The notes under the pieces were generated by a model. That model was not told the DNA's origin. It did no database searches and worked only from the letters and a program-made list of their open reading frames with translations. A stretch of 64,000 nt of DNA from JAMXLO01 sp963791495 (GTDB lineage: Bacteria > Pseudomonadota > Alphaproteobacteria > Acetobacterales > Acetobacteraceae): the NCBI GenBank assembly GCA_963791495.1, contig CAWBST010000021.1, positions 681,748 to 745,747 on the forward strand, given 5' to 3'. Shown here one piece after another: positions 7,802 through 16,786 of the stretch. The position numbers and the translations under genes were made by a program. Numbering within the stretch: position 1 is the first letter of the stretch; each line of letters begins with the position of its first letter.

Positions 7802-10531
7802 ATGGCCGCATCCGCCCGCACGCTGAATGCTTCCGGCGCCACGCCTGCCATGGCGCAATGGTTTGCCGCCAAGGAGGCGCATCCGGACGCGCTGGTGTTC
7901 TTCCGGATGGGCGACTTCTACGAGCTGTTCTTCTCCGATGCGGAATCAGCGGCCGCAGCGCTCGACATCGCGCTGACCCAGCGCGGCGAGCACAACGGCA
8001 CGCCGATTCCGATGTGCGGCGTGCCGCAGCACGCAGCAGAGGCGTATCTCGCCCGACTGATCCGCCGCGGTTTCCGCGTCGCGGTGGCGGAGCAGATGGA
8101 GGACCCCAAGTCGCGCACCGGGAAGGCGCCGATCCGCCGCGCCGTGGTGCGTCTGGTGACCCCCGGCACGATCACCGAGGAGGCGCTGCTGGAGGCCGGC
8201 CGCGCCAATCTGCTGCTGGGGCTGGCGCAGGACCGCGACGGCATCGGTGCGGCTTGGCTCGACGTGTCCACCGGTTTGTTTGAGACCGCGGCGATAGCGG
8301 AAGGCGATCTGCCCGGCCTGCTCGGCCGGCTGGAGCCGGCGGAGATCCTGGCGCCGACCGGGCTGTCGCTGGGCGAATGGGCGGACAAGCGCGCGCCCAA
8401 TGTCGTCCCGTCACCGCCCCTGGTGGCACGGCGGCGGCTGGCCGAGACATTCGGCGTCGCCAGTGTGGACGCATTCGGCAGCTTCACCGACGCAGAGGCG
8501 ATCGCGGCGCTGATGGCGGTGGACTACGTACGAGCCACCCAGGCCGGAACGCTGCCGCGGCTGGCCCGTCCCGCGCCGCAGGGACAGACGGGGGTCCTGG
8601 CAATGGATGCAGCGACCCGCGCCAGCCTGGAGATCCACCGGGCGCGCGACGGCGGCGCGCTGCACTCGCTGCTCGGCACGGTGCAGCGGACGCTGACCCC
8701 GGCGGGAGCGCGGCTGCTCGCAGGCTGGCTGGCCGCTCCTCTGACCGACCCCGCGGCGATCGCGGCACGCCAGGATGCGTGGGCGTGGATGGTCGCGGAG
8801 GGCGATGCCGCCGGTCGGTTACGGCGCGCGCTGCGGACGGCGCCCGACATTGCGCGGGCGCTGGGACGGCTGTCGGTGGGGCGCGGGGGCCCCAGGGATC
8901 TTGCGGCACTGCGCGATGGTCTGCGCGCGGCGCAGGCGGCGGAGTCGGCTTTGACAACACCTCTCCCGCTCGCGGGAGAGGTCGCTGAGCGAAGCGAGGC
9001 GGGTGAGGGTCGATCGACGGCACAAATACCCTCACCCGGCGCTCTGCGCCGACCTCTCCCGCAAGCGGAAGAGGTGACCGGGTTGTTGCGCACAGCCTGC
9101 GCCGCGCTGAAAGTCGATCCATCGCTCGAACAAACCTTGACCGCCGCCCTCGCCGACCCCGCGCCACACCGGTTGGACGATGGCAATGCCATCCTCCCGG
9201 GCTTCGACCCCGAACTCGACGCCGAACGTGCCCTCCGCGACGACAGCCGCCGGGTGCTTGCCACCCTGCAGCTCGACTACGCGCAGCGCTACGGCGTCGC
9301 CAGCCTGAAGATCCGCCACCATGCCCAACTCGGCTATGTCATCGAGGCCCCTGCCGCCGCGGTCGAAAAACTGCGCGACTTTCCGGAACTGACCCTCCGA
9401 CAGGGAATGGCCAACGGCGCCCGCTTCACGACACCGGAACTTTCCGATCTCGATCGCCGTATATCGGAGGCCGGCGAGCGTGCCGCCGCGCGTGAGCGGG
9501 CGGTGTTCGCGCATCTGGTGCAGACCGCACTGTCGCAGGCCGAAGCACTCGCCGCCTGCGCCGATGCGCTGGCGCTGCTGGACGCCACCCAGTCCGCGGC
9601 GAAGCTAGCGGAGGCGGGCACTTGGTGCCGTCCCCAGGTCACTGACGATGAAGCGTTCCTCGTCCGCGCCGGGCGCCACCCGGTCGTGGAGGCAGCGATC
9701 GCCGGTCGTGCCCAGTTCGTCCCGAACGACTGCGACCTTTCGCCCGACCAGCGTGTCCTTCTGCTCACTGGTCCCAACATGGCCGGCAAGTCAACGTTCC
9801 TGCGCCAGAACGCATTGATCGTGGTGCTCGCTCAGGCCGGGCTTCCGGTGCCGGCGGAAGGCGCGACGATCGGCGTGGTCGATCGCCTGTTCTCCCGCGT
9901 CGGCGCTGCCGACGACCTGGCTCGGGGGCGCTCCACGTTCATGGTGGAAATGACAGAGACCGCCGCCATCCTGCATCAGGCCGGCCCGCGCTCTCTCGTG
10001 GTGGTGGACGAGATCGGCCGCGGTACTGCCACGCTCGACGGCCTTGCGATCGCCTGGGCGGTGCTCGAGGCGCTGCATTCGGCGATCCGTTGCCGCACCA
10101 TCTTCGCCACACACTTCCACGAGCTTGCCGAACTGGCCGACCGGCTGCCGCGTCTCAAACCGCACACGATGCGGGTGAAGGAATGGAAGGGGAGCGTGGT
10201 GTTCTTGCATGAAGTGGCAGCTGGCGCCGCCGGCCGCTCCTGGGGCGTGCATGTCGCCGAGCTGGCGGGCGTGCCGTCGCCGGTGGTGCGCCGCGCCGCC
10301 TCCCTGCTGGCATCGCTGGAGAAGCACGGCGGCCCACTGGGTGCGGCAGGTGCACCGCTCACCGCGCTGCCGCTGTTCGCCGCCTCACCGCCCGAAGTTC
10401 AGCCCGAACCCGACCCGCTGGCCGGGGCGCTCGCCGCACTGGAGCCGGACAGCATGACGCCGCGCGACGCGCTCGACGCTTTGTATCGGCTGAAATCGCT
10501 GTTGGCAGTTCCCGACAGCGCCGCGAGCTAG
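7802..10531 (+). CDS. mutS: DNA mismatch repair protein MutS with in-frame repeat insertion
   Basis: MutS recognises mismatches and small loops and recruits MutL. The mismatch-contacting Phe-x-Glu is in FRMGDFYELFF (about residues 34-44). The Walker A is GPNMAGKSTFLR (about residue 657), followed by STFMVEMTETA, the Walker B region VVVDEIGRGTATLDG and the TIFATHFHEL motif. The protein has 909 aa. About 39 residues (386-425) are encoded by a palindromic repeat (8959-9075) lying in frame in the core/lever region, between AALRDGLRAAQAAES and LLRTACAALKVD. The rest looks intact. glnD follows 14 bp downstream, the arrangement seen in related alphaproteobacteria, so the two are probably co-transcribed. 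Confidence 0.97.
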   Translation: MAASARTLNASGATPAMAQWFAAKEAHPDALVFFRMGDFYELFFSDAESAAAALDIALTQRGEHNGTPIPMCGVPQHAAEAYLARLIRRGFRVAVAEQMEDPKSRTGKAPIRRAVVRLVTPGTITEEALLEAGRANLLLGLAQDRDGIGAAWLDVSTGLFETAAIAEGDLPGLLGRLEPAEILAPTGLSLGEWADKRAPNVVPSPPLVARRRLAETFGVASVDAFGSFTDAEAIAALMAVDYVRATQAGTLPRLARPAPQGQTGVLAMDAATRASLEIHRARDGGALHSLLGTVQRTLTPAGARLLAGWLAAPLTDPAAIAARQDAWAWMVAEGDAAGRLRRALRTAPDIARALGRLSVGRGGPRDLAALRDGLRAAQAAESALTTPLPLAGEVAERSEAGEGRSTAQIPSPGALRRPLPQAEEVTGLLRTACAALKVDPSLEQTLTAALADPAPHRLDDGNAILPGFDPELDAERALRDDSRRVLATLQLDYAQRYGVASLKIRHHAQLGYVIEAPAAAVEKLRDFPELTLRQGMANGARFTTPELSDLDRRISEAGERAAARERAVFAHLVQTALSQAEALAACADALALLDATQSAAKLAEAGTWCRPQVTDDEAFLVRAGRHPVVEAAIAGRAQFVPNDCDLSPDQRVLLLTGPNMAGKSTFLRQNALIVVLAQAGLPVPAEGATIGVVDRLFSRVGAADDLARGRSTFMVEMTETAAILHQAGPRSLVVVDEIGRGTATLDGLAIAWAVLEALHSAIRCRTIFATHFHELAELADRLPRLKPHTMRVKEWKGSVVFLHEVAAGAAGRSWGVHVAELAGVPSPVVRRAASLLASLEKHGGPLGAAGAPLTALPLFAASPPEVQPEPDPLAGALAALEPDSMTPRDALDALYRLKSLLAVPDSAAS
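8959..9075. repeat. BIME-like palindromic pair inserted in frame in mutS
   Basis: Two inverted copies of a unit of about 50 bp are present. The left copy runs ACCTCTCCCGCTCGCGGGAG (8959-) to GGGTGAGGG (9001-9009). The right copy, on the other strand, runs ACCTCTTCCGCTTGCGGGAG to GGGTGAGGG. The total length is about 117 bp, or 39 codons, with no stop in the mutS frame. A degraded half copy is found between genes at 57602. Elements of this type are normally intergenic. Confidence 0.9.
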
Positions 10532-10545
10532 GTACTCTGGCCTGA

Positions 10546-13359
10546 ATGCTGACCCCTGTCGCCCAGCCGAAGCCACCCGAGGCGTCCGTATCCGCCCTCT
10601 CCGCCGCGCTCGCCGCGTTGGCCGAAGACGGTGCCCCGGTGTCGCGCGATGCAGCGCTGGGTGCATTCCGCCGCCATCTCGCCCGCATCCAGCAGCATGT
10701 GCAGCATGCCTTCGAGCAGGAGCAGATCACCGGCCTGCAGGCCGCCCGCCTGCTGGGCAAGCTGACCGACGGCCTTATCTCTGCGCTGTACGATCACGCC
10801 ACGTCGGACACCGGCTTTGGCGAACCGGAGCATCTCGCGGTCGCCGGCACTGGCGGATATGGGCGCGGCGTGCTCGCGCCGTTCAGCGACATCGACCTGT
10901 TGTTCCTGACCGCCGAGGAACCATCACGTCAGACGCTGCAGGTGGTCGAGTACATGCTCTACTTCCTGTGGGACCTCGGTGTGAAGGTCGGCCACGCCAC
11001 CCGCTCGATCGAGGACTGCCTGGTCGAAGGCGCCAAGGATACCACGATCCGCACAGCGCTGCTCGACTCCCGACATGTGGCCGGCGACGCGAAGCTGTTC
11101 GCGGACTTCCACGCGCGTTTCCGCGCTGCGTGCAAGGAGGCAGGCGTCGCGGAGTACATCGCCGCCAAGCAAGCCGAGCGGGATGTGCGCCACCGCCGCT
11201 ACGGCGACAGCCCGTTCGTCGTCGAGCCGAACATCAAGGAAGGCCGCGGCGGGCTGCGCGACCTGCAGACGCTCTACTGGATCGCGCGCTACGTTTACGA
11301 CACGCAGACGATGGGCGAACTCGCCGATGTCGGTGACGTGCTGACGCAGGCGGAAGCGAAGCACGGCCGCCGCGCCTGGGAGTTCCTGTGGACCGTGCGG
11401 TTCCATCTGCACTACGTCGCCGGCCGCGCCGAGGAGCGGCTGACGTTCGATCTCCAGCCGGTGGTGGGCGCGCGCATGGGCTACACGCGCCATGGCCGCC
11501 AGGACGGCGTCGAGCGCTTCATGCGACACTATTTCCTCACCGCGCGCGAGGTCGCACGGCTGACGCGCATTTTGGAACCGGGGATCCTTCGCGAGGCGCT
11601 CGGTCCGCCGGCGATCGCTGCGGAGACCGACCCGGCGCTGTTGAGGTGCGGCTTCGTCCTGGCCGAGGGCCAGCTGCTGCCCGTCGCAGGGCACGATTTC
11701 GACCGCGAGCCGTTGCAGATGCTGCGCATCCTGCAGGTCGCGCGAGACCGCAATCTGGAACTTCATCCGTTGGCGGTGCGCTCGTTGATCCAGAACGAGC
11801 GCCGTGCGGTCGAATTGCGCGGCGACCCCAAGGCGGCCGCTCTGTTCATGGACCTGATGTGCGGCAAGGAACCGGAACATCATCATCGCGCCAGCCAGCA
11901 TCCCGACGGCGCACGTTGGCTGTCGATCCTGAACGAGACCGGCTTCCTTGGACGCTTCATTCCCGACTGGGCGCGCATCGTCGGGCAGATGCAGTTCGAC
12001 ACCTACCACGTGTTCACCGTCGATGAGCATACGATCGAGGCGATCAAGATCCTGAACACGCTGGAGCGCGGCGAACTCGCGGAGATCGCGCCGGTCGCCA
12101 GCAGTCTGGTCGATCACCTGCAGTCGCGCCGTGCGCTGTATCTCGCGATGCTGCTGCACGACATTGCCAAGGGTCGCGGCGGCGACCATTCGGAGATCGG
12201 TGCCGAGATTGCGCTGAAGGTGGGACCGGAACTCGGCCTGTCGGCGGAAGAGACCGAGACTGTTTCGTGGCTGGTTCTGCACCACCTGCTGTTGTCGGCG
12301 GTGGCGTTCAAACGCGACATCGATGATCCGAAGACCATCCTCGATGTCGCCGACACCATTCAGTCACCAGAGCGGTTGCGCCTGCTGCTGATATTGACGG
12401 TCGCCGACATGCGCGCCGTGTCTCCCAAGGTCTGGAACGGTTGGAAGGCCACGCTGCTGCGCGAGCTATTTGCCCGTGTAGCCGAGGTGCTGGCCGGCGG
12501 ACTGTCCACCACCGAACGGGACGTCCGGGTGGAACGCGCGCGTCATGCCGCCGCCGCGCTGCTATCCGACTGGTCGAAACAGGAGATCGAGCGTTTCACC
12601 CAACTCGGTTATCCAGGCTACTGGCTGTCGTTCGATCCCGAAACTCATGCACGCCACGCGCGTCTGGTGCGCGATGCGGAGGCGCGCCAGGCACCCCTGA
12701 CGGTGGACACTCAGCCGCTGCCTGCACGGGCGGTCACCGAGGTCACGGTATACTGTGCCGACCACGCGGGGCTGTTCAGCAAGATTTCCGGAGCGCTCGC
12801 CGTGGCCGGTGCGTCGATCGTCGACGCGCGCATCCACACGATGACCAACGGCATGGCCCTGGATACGTTCTGGATTCAGGACGCAGCCGGCGGGACATTC
12901 GACGCGCCGCACCGGCTGGCGCGGCTCGCGGTGCTGATAGAGCAGGCGCTCTCAGGCCGGATCCGCCTGGCTGCCGAGATCCGCAAGGTTTCGAAGCTGC
13001 TGCTAGGGCAGCGGATGCGGGCGATCCATGTCCCGCCGCGAGTGGTGATCGACAACCACGCCTCCAACACGCACACCGTGCTGGAGGTGAACGGGCGCGA
13101 CCGGCCCGGGCTGCTGCATGACGTCACCGCGGCGGTCAGCGACCAGGGGTTGCAGATCGCCTCAGCCCACGTCACCACCTATGGTGTACGCGCGGTCGAT
13201 GTCTTCTACGTGAAGGACGTATTCGGCCTCAAGGTTGAGAATGATCGAAAGCTCACTACATTGAGAAGCGCACTGCTTAAGGCGCTGGCCAATCCGGACG
13301 AGGCAGCACCAGCGCAGGCCATCCCAGCCAGAAAGCGGCGCCGTGCCGCGGGGGGATGA
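10546..13359 (+). CDS. glnD: [Protein-PII] uridylyltransferase / uridylyl-removing enzyme GlnD
   Basis: GlnD senses glutamine and uridylylates or deuridylylates PII, controlling nitrogen assimilation. The order is as in the family: a nucleotidyltransferase domain with GGYGRGVLAPFSDIDLLF (about residues 102-119), a PII-uridylyltransferase region (EPNIKEGRGGLRDLQTL), an HD phosphohydrolase domain (LLHDIAKGRGGDHSEIG, about residue 535) and two ACT domains at about 728-800 and 845-915 (VYCADHAGLFSKISGALA; NGRDRPGLLHDVTAAVS). It is 937 aa, full length. It starts 14 bp after mutS. The C-terminal tail is Arg/Lys-rich (ARKRRRAAGG). Confidence 0.97.
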   Translation: MLTPVAQPKPPEASVSALSAALAALAEDGAPVSRDAALGAFRRHLARIQQHVQHAFEQEQITGLQAARLLGKLTDGLISALYDHATSDTGFGEPEHLAVAGTGGYGRGVLAPFSDIDLLFLTAEEPSRQTLQVVEYMLYFLWDLGVKVGHATRSIEDCLVEGAKDTTIRTALLDSRHVAGDAKLFADFHARFRAACKEAGVAEYIAAKQAERDVRHRRYGDSPFVVEPNIKEGRGGLRDLQTLYWIARYVYDTQTMGELADVGDVLTQAEAKHGRRAWEFLWTVRFHLHYVAGRAEERLTFDLQPVVGARMGYTRHGRQDGVERFMRHYFLTAREVARLTRILEPGILREALGPPAIAAETDPALLRCGFVLAEGQLLPVAGHDFDREPLQMLRILQVARDRNLELHPLAVRSLIQNERRAVELRGDPKAAALFMDLMCGKEPEHHHRASQHPDGARWLSILNETGFLGRFIPDWARIVGQMQFDTYHVFTVDEHTIEAIKILNTLERGELAEIAPVASSLVDHLQSRRALYLAMLLHDIAKGRGGDHSEIGAEIALKVGPELGLSAEETETVSWLVLHHLLLSAVAFKRDIDDPKTILDVADTIQSPERLRLLLILTVADMRAVSPKVWNGWKATLLRELFARVAEVLAGGLSTTERDVRVERARHAAAALLSDWSKQEIERFTQLGYPGYWLSFDPETHARHARLVRDAEARQAPLTVDTQPLPARAVTEVTVYCADHAGLFSKISGALAVAGASIVDARIHTMTNGMALDTFWIQDAAGGTFDAPHRLARLAVLIEQALSGRIRLAAEIRKVSKLLLGQRMRAIHVPPRVVIDNHASNTHTVLEVNGRDRPGLLHDVTAAVSDQGLQIASAHVTTYGVRAVDVFYVKDVFGLKVENDRKLTTLRSALLKALANPDEAAPAQAIPARKRRRAAGG

Positions 13360-13506
13360 GGGTTTTGTAATCTCGACGGCGCATCTGAAATGCTTTCCGC
13401 TCGTATGAGTCCCAGGAGGGACGGCAGCGACAATTGGCTGGGTTGCCGCCGCTCTGCAAAGCTGCCTACGTTCGCTAATGCTCGACCTACCAATGGAGAC
13501 AACAAC

Positions 13507-13899
13507 ATGAGTTTACTGTCCAAAACAGCGTTTGCTGCGCTGCTGCTTGGCTCGACAATTGCCGCCCCAGTGTTTGCCGCCTCTCCTGACACCACGGGCT
13601 GCCCGGCCGGTATGCATCGTGCCGATTCCGAGGGCGGCCCTGGCTGGCAGCAGCAGGCTTCCTCGGCCCACAAGGCCGATTCAGAGGGCGGTCCTGGCTG
13701 GCAGCAGCAGGCTTCCTCGGCCCACAAGGCCGATTCCGAGGGTGGCCCTGGCTGGCAGCAGCAGGCTTCCTCGGCCCACAAGGCCGATTCAGAGGGTGGC
13801 CCCGGTTGGCAGCAGCAGGCAGGGGCACGCAAGGCCGATTCCGAGGGCGGCCCAGGTTATCAACGGCAGGCTTCGGCAGCAGTGCCCTGCATCAAGTAA
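13507..13899 (+). CDS. Small secreted protein with 18-residue tandem repeats
   Basis: This 130-aa protein begins with a clear Sec signal peptide (MSLLSKTAFAALLLGSTIAA, cleavage probably after PVFA). It is preceded by a good ribosome-binding site (GGAGAC, 7 bases from the ATG). The mature part is almost entirely five copies of ADSEGGPGWQQQASSAHK: three perfect-length 18-residue copies, one of 17 and a diverged last one (GGPGYQRQA). A cysteine lies before the repeats (TTGC) and another near the end (VPCIK), so a disulfide linking the ends is possible. I do not recognise the family. The repeat is rich in Gly, Gln, Ser and Asp, suggesting a flexible extracellular or periplasmic protein. The gene stands alone and is convergent with the DegP gene, with a hairpin between them. 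Confidence 0.8.
   Translation: MSLLSKTAFAALLLGSTIAAPVFAASPDTTGCPAGMHRADSEGGPGWQQQASSAHKADSEGGPGWQQQASSAHKADSEGGPGWQQQASSAHKADSEGGPGWQQQAGARKADSEGGPGYQRQASAAVPCIK
13621..13833 (+). repeat. 54-bp coding tandem repeat (4 units)
   Basis: The units are 13621-13674, 13675-13728, 13729-13782 (54 bp each) and 13783-13833 (51 bp, one codon lost), with a diverged fifth unit after 13834. The copies differ mainly at third positions (for example GATTCCGAG versus GATTCAGAG). This shows selection on the peptide, or recent duplication with drift, and keeps the frame open. Confidence 0.95.
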
Positions 13900-13928
13900 A
13901 GGCCCCGCCGAACTCTCAAGAACTCGCA

Positions 13929-13958
13929 GATCCCGGTCGGCGACCGCCAGCCGGGATC
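13929..13958. terminator. Hairpin between convergent genes
   Basis: A perfect 8-bp stem, GATCCCGG...CCGGGATC, with a 14-base loop is followed on the plus strand by CTTCGTTT. It sits 30 bp after the stop of the repeat-protein gene and just before the stop of the DegP gene on the other strand. It may therefore end both transcripts. The T-run is short, so confidence is moderate. Confidence 0.55.
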
Positions 13959-13964
13959 CTTCGT

Positions 13965-15343
13965 TTATGAGCCGGGACCGCCCATCGATAGCGACACCCA
14001 CCTGAGTGGTGCTCTTGCCCCGAAGGAGCACAGCCAGGAATGGGCGCTGTTGCTGGTGCGCCGCCTGCACGGCGCGTCGCACCTCCTCGGGTGTCGCCAC
14101 GGGAGCGCCCTGAACGGCGGTGACGACGTCGCCTGCAACGATACCGAGGTCGCGCGCCTCGCAATCGGCCTCCACCGAGGCGACCAGCACCCCGTTTACC
14201 TTGGCGTCGATCCCAAACTGCTTGCGCGCTGCGTCGGTCAGCGGGGCCAAGCCGCACGCCGGGATCGGGCAACTTCTGGATCATCGCCTCGGCTGCCTGC
14301 GCGCTCATCACGCCACCGCCCGGCATGAAGTTGGGCCACTCGGCGACAGTTGCGGTGACCGCTTGCTCCTTGCCATCCCGCCAGACAGTCAACTGAGCCG
14401 GCTGCCCGACCGGGATCTCGACGATCGCCCGCATGAAAGCCCGCGGATCGGTGGGCCTTGCGTCATCGACCGCCATCAGGATGTCACCGGGCCGCAGTCC
14501 TACGGCACTCGCCGGGCCACCCGCATCCACCGCGGAGATGATCGAGCCTTTCGCCTCGCGCATGCCCAACGCCTGCGAGAGTTCCTGCGTCAGATCCTGA
14601 AGCGTCAGACCCAGCCAGCCGGGCTTGGGATGGCTGGGATCGAGCAAGCGGTCGACGACAAACTTCGAGGTGCCGGCCGGCATCGCGAACCCGATCCCGA
14701 TGAATCCACCGCTCTCCTCGGGGTTGTAGAGAGCAGTGTTTACCCCGATCACGTCGCCATTCAGATCGACCAGCGGGCCGCCGGAATTGCCGTGGTTGAT
14801 GGCGGCGTCGGTCTGGATGTAGTTGTCGAACGGCGTGTCCTGAATGTCACGGTTCAGCGCGCTGACAATCCCCGACGATACCGACTTACCGAGGCCAAGT
14901 GGGTTGCCGATTGCCAGAACGGCGTCCCCGACATGCAGGTTCTCGCTGTCACCCCATTTCAGCGCCGGTAGCGGCCGGCCGGCATCCACCTTCAGCACCG
15001 CGAGGTCGATCATGGCAGCAACCGCGAGCAGCTTGCCGGTTACGCGGTCGCCGTTGTCGAAGATCACCTTGATGTCGATGGAGCCGTCGATGACGTGCTT
15101 GTTGGTGACAATAATTCCACTGGGATCAATGATGAAGCCAGAGCCATAGGTCTTAACCCGCCGCGGCGAACCGCCAGGCTGTTCCGGCTGCTTCACTCTC
15201 CACGTCGAGATGTTCACCACCGCGGGCATGGTCTTTTGCGCCACAGCGGCGTCGCCGCTTTCCATGGCGCGGGCGAAGGCTGGCGTCCTTGTGCATGGCG
15301 TCGCGATGAGTATGGCCAGAGCCAGGATCAATACGCGGTTCAT
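13965..15343 (-). pseudogene. DegP/HtrA-type periplasmic serine protease, two frameshifts
   Basis: This is a trypsin-like protease with two PDZ domains, acting on misfolded proteins in the periplasm. It has a signal peptide (MNRVLILALAILIATP). The catalytic triad is visible as His in IVTNKHVIDGS, Asp in DLAVLKVD and Ser in NHGNSGGPLVD, and PDZ1 starts at GWLGLTLQDL. Near 14246 the frame is lost after KLPDPGVRL. The next frame continues APLTDAARKQFGID and PDZ2 (GDVVTAVQGAPVATPEEV). A second shift near 14008 would restore the usual ending RWVSLSMGGPGS, with the stop at 13965. Each repair needs removal of one base (CGGCTTGGCC and AGCACCACTCAGG). Without repair the protein keeps the protease domain and PDZ1. 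Confidence 0.85.
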
Positions 15344-15413
15344 CGGGCCTCCCCTATTATCGCCGGGTCATACCACGCCATCAGCGTCGCCAGCCAAATT
15401 CGTTGAGGTGACA

Positions 15414-15998
15414 TCATCCAGGATCTCTCCGGTGGAGCGGCACGAGGGACGGCACCTTGCGACTGTAATGCGCATAAACCTCGCCGAAATGCTCTCTGAG
15501 GAACCGCTCCTCGATGGCGATCTTGCGCAGGAAGGCTGCGGTGACCAGAACGAGTGCGATGACGCCTCGCCACTCGCCGAGCGCGATGGCGGTGCCCAGC
15601 ACGGCCAGCAGCAGGCCGGTGTAGATTGGGTGCCGTGCCCAACGATAGGGTCCTGTGCGGATCAGTTCATGTTCCTGTTTCAGCGTCACCATGCTGCTCC
15701 AGTTGGCACCGAGTGAAAGCCGGGCCGCAACGCTGATGGCAAGCCCCGAAGCGACGAGGATAGCGCCTAGCCACCACCACCCCGCGGCGGGGGGCACGAA
15801 CCGTGCTGTCAGCCAGGCCATCGGCACGCGCAGTGTGGCGAGCAGCGCAACGCCCACAGCGAGAGGAATGATGTGCGACAGCCGCGAGGCGAAGCTCTCC
15901 TCTCGGGCGGTCGCCTTGCTACCGATCGCGGCGACGCTCCAGTAGAGCAGCCAGGCCAGCCACAGCGCTGGGATCAAATAGCGGTAGACTTCCTGCAT
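15414..15998 (-). CDS. Isoprenylcysteine carboxyl methyltransferase-like membrane protein
   Basis: This 194-aa membrane protein of the ICMT/phospholipid methyltransferase superfamily has about four or five hydrophobic segments. It carries the C-terminal SAM-binding signature: LIRTGPYRWARHPIYTG and later IAIEERFLREHFGEVYAHY. Bacterial members methylate lipid-like or small substrates and the true substrate is unknown. Its ATG overlaps the nth stop codon (TGATG), indicating translational coupling. The start at 15998 is supported by the overlap and by the hydrophobic N-terminus (MQEVYRYLIPALWLAWLL). Confidence 0.85.
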   Translation of the reverse strand: MQEVYRYLIPALWLAWLLYWSVAAIGSKATAREESFASRLSHIIPLAVGVALLATLRVPMAWLTARFVPPAAGWWWLGAILVASGLAISVAARLSLGANWSSMVTLKQEHELIRTGPYRWARHPIYTGLLLAVLGTAIALGEWRGVIALVLVTAAFLRKIAIEERFLREHFGEVYAHYSRKVPSLVPLHRRDPG

Positions 15999-16711
15999 CA
16001 CTTTGCGCGAGGCGGCTTCTCTGACGGCGGGGGCGTCTTGTCCGGATATCTGCACCACGGCGCCGCAACGCAACGCCAGCACTCGGGCACGCGCGCTTTG
16101 CACACGTACCTTCCATGCAGGATCAGCCAATGGTGCGCGTCGCGCAGCAGCTCCGGCGGGATGCGGCGGACCAACGCGTCCTCGACGGCGCGTGGCGTGG
16201 GACCAGGTGCGATGCCGGTGCGGTTGCCGAGGCGGAAGATGTGCGTATCCACCGCCATGGTGCTTTCGCCGAACGCGACATTCAGCACGACGTTGGCGGT
16301 CTTCCGGCCGACGCCGGGCAGTTTCTCCAGCGCCTCGCGGTCGCGCGGCACCTGGCCGCCGTGGTGCTCGATCAGCTGCCGCGACAACTCGATGACGTTG
16401 CGTGCCTTGCCCTGCCAGAGGCCGATCGAGCGGATATGTTTCGCCACCCCGTCGACGCCCAGACGCAGCATCGCCTCGGGTGTGTCGGCTTCCTTGTAGA
16501 GCGTCTCGGTGGCGCGGTTCACCGACACGTCGGTGGCCTGCGCGGACAGCACGACGGCGATCAGCAGGGTGAACGGATCGATGAAGGTCAGTTCACTGCG
16601 CGGATCCGGATTGGCCTTGGCCAGCGCCTCAATGAAGCCGCGCACGTCCTCGCGCGTCATGGCGCGCGGCTTACGGCGCCTCGCTTTGGGGGGTTGCAGT
16701 CCTGTCGACAT
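15998..16711 (-). CDS. nth: Endonuclease III (DNA glycosylase/AP lyase)
   Basis: Nth removes oxidised pyrimidines from DNA and cleaves the abasic site. It has the helix-hairpin-helix LPGVGRKTANVVLN containing the catalytic Lys, the catalytic Asp in AVDTHIFRLGNR, and the iron-sulfur ligands in the expected C-x6-C-x2-C-x5-C spacing (CKARVPECWRCVAAPWC). It is 237 aa, slightly longer than E. coli Nth because of a basic N-terminal tail (KARRRKPRA) and a Pro/Lys C-terminal tail. It starts 75 bp from the divergent DUF2244 gene and is coupled to the downstream methyltransferase-like gene. Confidence 0.95.
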   Translation of the reverse strand: MSTGLQPPKARRRKPRAMTREDVRGFIEALAKANPDPRSELTFIDPFTLLIAVVLSAQATDVSVNRATETLYKEADTPEAMLRLGVDGVAKHIRSIGLWQGKARNVIELSRQLIEHHGGQVPRDREALEKLPGVGRKTANVVLNVAFGESTMAVDTHIFRLGNRTGIAPGPTPRAVEDALVRRIPPELLRDAHHWLILHGRYVCKARVPECWRCVAAPWCRYPDKTPPPSEKPPRAK

Positions 16712-16786
16712 GGCAGGCGCTTGTCGCGCGCTCGCGTGCGGGCGGCAAGGGTTTGCCAATGCCGTGGGCGCGCTACATGGTGCTGT

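Noticed and set aside
8484..9167. A minus-strand open frame across the mutS insertion
   Set aside because: It is created by the GC-rich repeat and mutS antisense sequence; its product is Arg/Pro-rich with no family features.
10924..12285. A long open frame (453 codons) on the minus strand opposite glnD
   Set aside because: It is antisense to a fully conserved GlnD, has no recognisable motif, and long antisense frames are expected in GC-rich genes.
13621..13833. Regular 54-bp repeats considered as a CRISPR or minisatellite
   Set aside because: There are no unique spacers between units and the repeats encode a conserved peptide in frame after a signal peptide.
13789..13964. Extension of the DegP reading frame into the repeat-protein gene
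   Set aside because: The usual DegP ending (RWVSL...) is recovered in another frame with a stop at 13965; the extension is antisense to the repeat gene.
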